Shown here: positions 4,381 through 6,234 of the stretch, one piece after another
Position numbering within the stretch: the first letter of the stretch is position 1
Layout: the number at the start of each line of letters is the position of its first letter
DNA from: Halonatronomonas sp051745425
Lineage (GTDB): Bacteria > Bacillota > Halanaerobiia > Halanaerobiales > Halarsenatibacteraceae
NCBI GenBank assembly: GCA_051745425.1
Contig: JBNJEB010000090.1
Span: forward strand, 1-6,234
Direction: 5' to 3'
Length of the DNA stretch: 6,234 bases
Notes under the pieces: generated by a model
What the model saw: only the letters and a program-made list of their open reading frames with translations
What the model was told of the DNA's origin: nothing
The model's database searches: none
Program-made: the position numbers and the translations under genes

Positions 4381-6226
4381 AATAATTTCTATATAATTTT
4401 AGTTCTTCAGAAAGTTCAAATTGATTTAAGATGGCAACTGCTAGGTGATAAATCTGGCCCCTTGTTAAATAGGCGTCATCATCTATATTAAAATTATTTT
4501 TCCAGTTATTTAGTATCTCAATAAATTCCTGCTTTTTTGTATCTGGAGCATAATCCCTAATTATTTCAACTATTTCCTCAACCTTATTATAGTTGAGCTG
4601 ACTGGCAGTTGAACTGATTGCAGTAAGCTTACCTGATAAATTTGCGTATTCTAGCTCGGCATCTCGATTTTTTAAGCCATTCAGCAGCAGATAGACAAAG
4701 GTTCTTTCAGCTAAATTTTCCTGTAACTGAAAGTTATTATCATAACCACCGACTATTAGGCCCCAGGAGAGCAATTCAGAGACCGGTTCTAGATAGGCCT
4801 GATAATTCTGATTTAGAGTTTTTTCTTGCAGGTTTTGAATCCTGTCTGAATTAATCTGTCTGGTTAAGCCGGTAGCAGTCTGGATTTCAGACATTAGTTC
4901 AGCTGATTTAGCGACTTCCCCTGGATTAATCTTATTTTTAACAGCTTTAGCTACAGCAACTCCGGCACCTTCCGCTGCTGACATTCCGTTAGGGATAATT
5001 CTTCCAGATGAATGGGCAATAGAAGACTGGCCGCTGCTCCTTCCTACTATTAATAAATTATCAAAATCCACAGGGATTAAACTACCTAATGGAATGCCAT
5101 AGACTCCAGGATTAAAATAGACAAACCCACTATTTTCAGGAGCATAGCTTTGATAGTCCAGAGGATAAGAGGCTAAAGCTACTGTATCTTCAGGAATGCT
5201 GGCTGATAATTGATCTTTAACATTTAATTGATTTTCAGTTACGAAATGCCTGGTTTCCCTGACATAAAATTCGTCAGCTATTCCGACGAATTCGGCATTT
5301 TTCATCCCCTCAAGTTCATCCTTTAAAAATTTGACAACTCGACTGGCTTCAGCCCTGGCTGTACTCTGGAGCTCATCTAACTGGCTCTGGTCTGTACCAT
5401 CTACTCCATAGAAATGGAGGGCATTGATATAACCAAAGGTTACAGTTTCTCCCTGGATAGTTTTATCCTCTAAAACTAAATTTAAGCCCCTTAATCCGGC
5501 TTTAGGATGGTCAGGTTGATATCTGGCCCCCAGGGCAGCAAAACCGTAAGCATTGTCCTGATTAACAACTGTATGGCCATGCCTGCCAGAGCCGGCATCC
5601 CTGATTAATCTATCTCTGTTGATATTTTTTATCTTAATGACCGGGGTTACCGGCATAAATCTTTCAGGTTGATTGATATCTCCGCCGCCAAAGAAATAAG
5701 GATTGCCTGCCCTATAGGTAAGCTCTCCATTCTGACTGGCATCGATATAATATTTTCCAGATAAAGTAATTGTCTGTCCGGAAGAATCTTTAAAATTAAG
5801 GCTATTAATTCTCCGACTGTCTTTGTTGATGGCTTCCAGGCTATGATTTTTATAAAGAGTTAAATTTTTTTCAGCTGCAAGTAAATTATTAAAGGCATTG
5901 ATGCCAGCTTCTATATTAAAGGAGACACCTCCACCGACTTGCTTATGCCATTCTCGAAAGATCCCCTGATTAATATTATTGCCCTGCCGGTCATAATTTA
6001 AATCTAAAAAATTCAACCAGCCATAGCTGAAGAGACCGCCAGGTTCCTGTCTTTCCAGGACCAGAGCCGTCTTTAAATTATTGCGGGCAGCCGCTACAGC
6101 AGCTGCCACACCTTCAGGTTCTCCAGAATAGACGATTAAATCATAGGCCAGTATATTTACTGATGACAATAAAATTATAGTTAATATAGTTATAATTATT
6201 GTAATACTTCTTTGCAAAAGGCTCAC
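4379..6226 (-). CDS. Predicted exported FAD-dependent oxidoreductase with SLH-like C-terminal region
   Basis: A protein of about 615 residues. Residues 5-27 form a signal peptide or membrane anchor, with a possible cleavage site after Ile-Leu-Ala27. Residues 29 to about 435 are a PF12831-type FAD domain: YDLIVYSGEPEGVAAAVAAA (dinucleotide-binding loop), ALVLER with Glu58 for the ribose, PGGLFSYG (62-69), YYIDAS (159-164), then IPLGSLIPVDFDNLLIVGRS and the GMSAAEGAGVAVAKAV helix at the C-terminal FAD contact. Residues about 473-520 resemble an S-layer homology repeat (AYLEPVSELLSWGLIVGGYDN...F), and residues 586-602 (YLTRGQIYHLAVAIL...) resemble the end of another, suggesting attachment to the cell wall. 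No twin-arginine motif and no cysteine is present. The start is uncertain: GTG at 6226-6224 lacks a convincing Shine-Dalgarno in the eight bases left, and the frame stays open to the window edge. Substrate unknown. Confidence 0.82.
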   Translation of the reverse strand: MSLLQRSITIIITILTIILLSSVNILAYDLIVYSGEPEGVAAAVAAARNNLKTALVLERQEPGGLFSYGWLNFLDLNYDRQGNNINQGIFREWHKQVGGGVSFNIEAGINAFNNLLAAEKNLTLYKNHSLEAINKDSRRINSLNFKDSSGQTITLSGKYYIDASQNGELTYRAGNPYFFGGGDINQPERFMPVTPVIKIKNINRDRLIRDAGSGRHGHTVVNQDNAYGFAALGARYQPDHPKAGLRGLNLVLEDKTIQGETVTFGYINALHFYGVDGTDQSQLDELQSTARAEASRVVKFLKDELEGMKNAEFVGIADEFYVRETRHFVTENQLNVKDQLSASIPEDTVALASYPLDYQSYAPENSGFVYFNPGVYGIPLGSLIPVDFDNLLIVGRSSGQSSIAHSSGRIIPNGMSAAEGAGVAVAKAVKNKINPGEVAKSAELMSEIQTATGLTRQINSDRIQNLQEKTLNQNYQAYLEPVSELLSWGLIVGGYDNNFQLQENLAERTFVYLLLNGLKNRDAELEYANLSGKLTAISSTASQLNYNKVEEIVEIIRDYAPDTKKQEFIEILNNWKNNFNIDDDAYLTRGQIYHLAVAILNQFELSEELKLYRNY

Positions 6227-6234
6227 ATCTTTCT

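Noticed and set aside
4642..4854. Open frame of 70 codons on the plus strand inside the flavoprotein gene
   Set aside because: It lies antisense within a well-supported coding region, has no convincing ribosome site and its translation resembles no family; it is a shadow of the minus-strand gene.

Overview
The window looks like chromosomal DNA from a low-GC, Gram-positive-type anaerobe (Bacillota). The sequence is AT-rich, most genes have strong AAGGAGG-type Shine-Dalgarno sites, and the gene families (MocR regulator, solo ECF transporter S component, Est30-type carboxylesterase, protein with an S-layer-homology-like tail) fit that group. The style resembles Halanaerobiales, but this is an impression from composition and gene content; no rRNA or other marker is present to test it.

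Layout. Bases 1-1044 (+) carry the 3' end of an M20-family (AbgA-like) amidohydrolase and, 12 bp later, a PLP-independent aspartate/glutamate-type racemase (YgeA-like). They are probably one operon. Bases 1045-2520 (-) encode a MocR/GntR regulator whose stop codon directly abuts the racemase stop. Bases 2521-2745 are a divergent control region with two interlocked sigma-A-like promoters and several ATTGTATT-type repeats. Bases 2746-3276 (+) encode an ECF S component, followed by a strong terminator. Bases 3277-3550 are non-coding but structured: the terminator, two AGGT/ACCT palindromes, seven copies of an 11-bp tandem repeat, and a promoter. Bases 3551-4345 (+) hold a monoacylglycerol-lipase/carboxylesterase-like alpha/beta hydrolase whose start is best placed at 3557. 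A hairpin shared as a bidirectional terminator separates it from the convergent gene at 4379-6226 (-), an apparently exported FAD-dependent oxidoreductase with a degenerate SLH-like C-terminus.

How the genes may work together. The MocR regulator and the ECF S component form a convincing regulator/transporter pair. MocR proteins sense PLP or PLP-linked amino acids, so vitamin B6 or a related vitamer is a reasonable but unproven substrate. The hydrolase and racemase would release and then epimerise an amino acid. The esterase and the flavoprotein show no clear link to the rest.

The least explained elements are the 11-bp tandem array, whose minus strand resembles a two-tetrad G-quadruplex former, and the dense operator/promoter region at 2591-2700. 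No mobile element, CRISPR array, tRNA or rRNA was seen.
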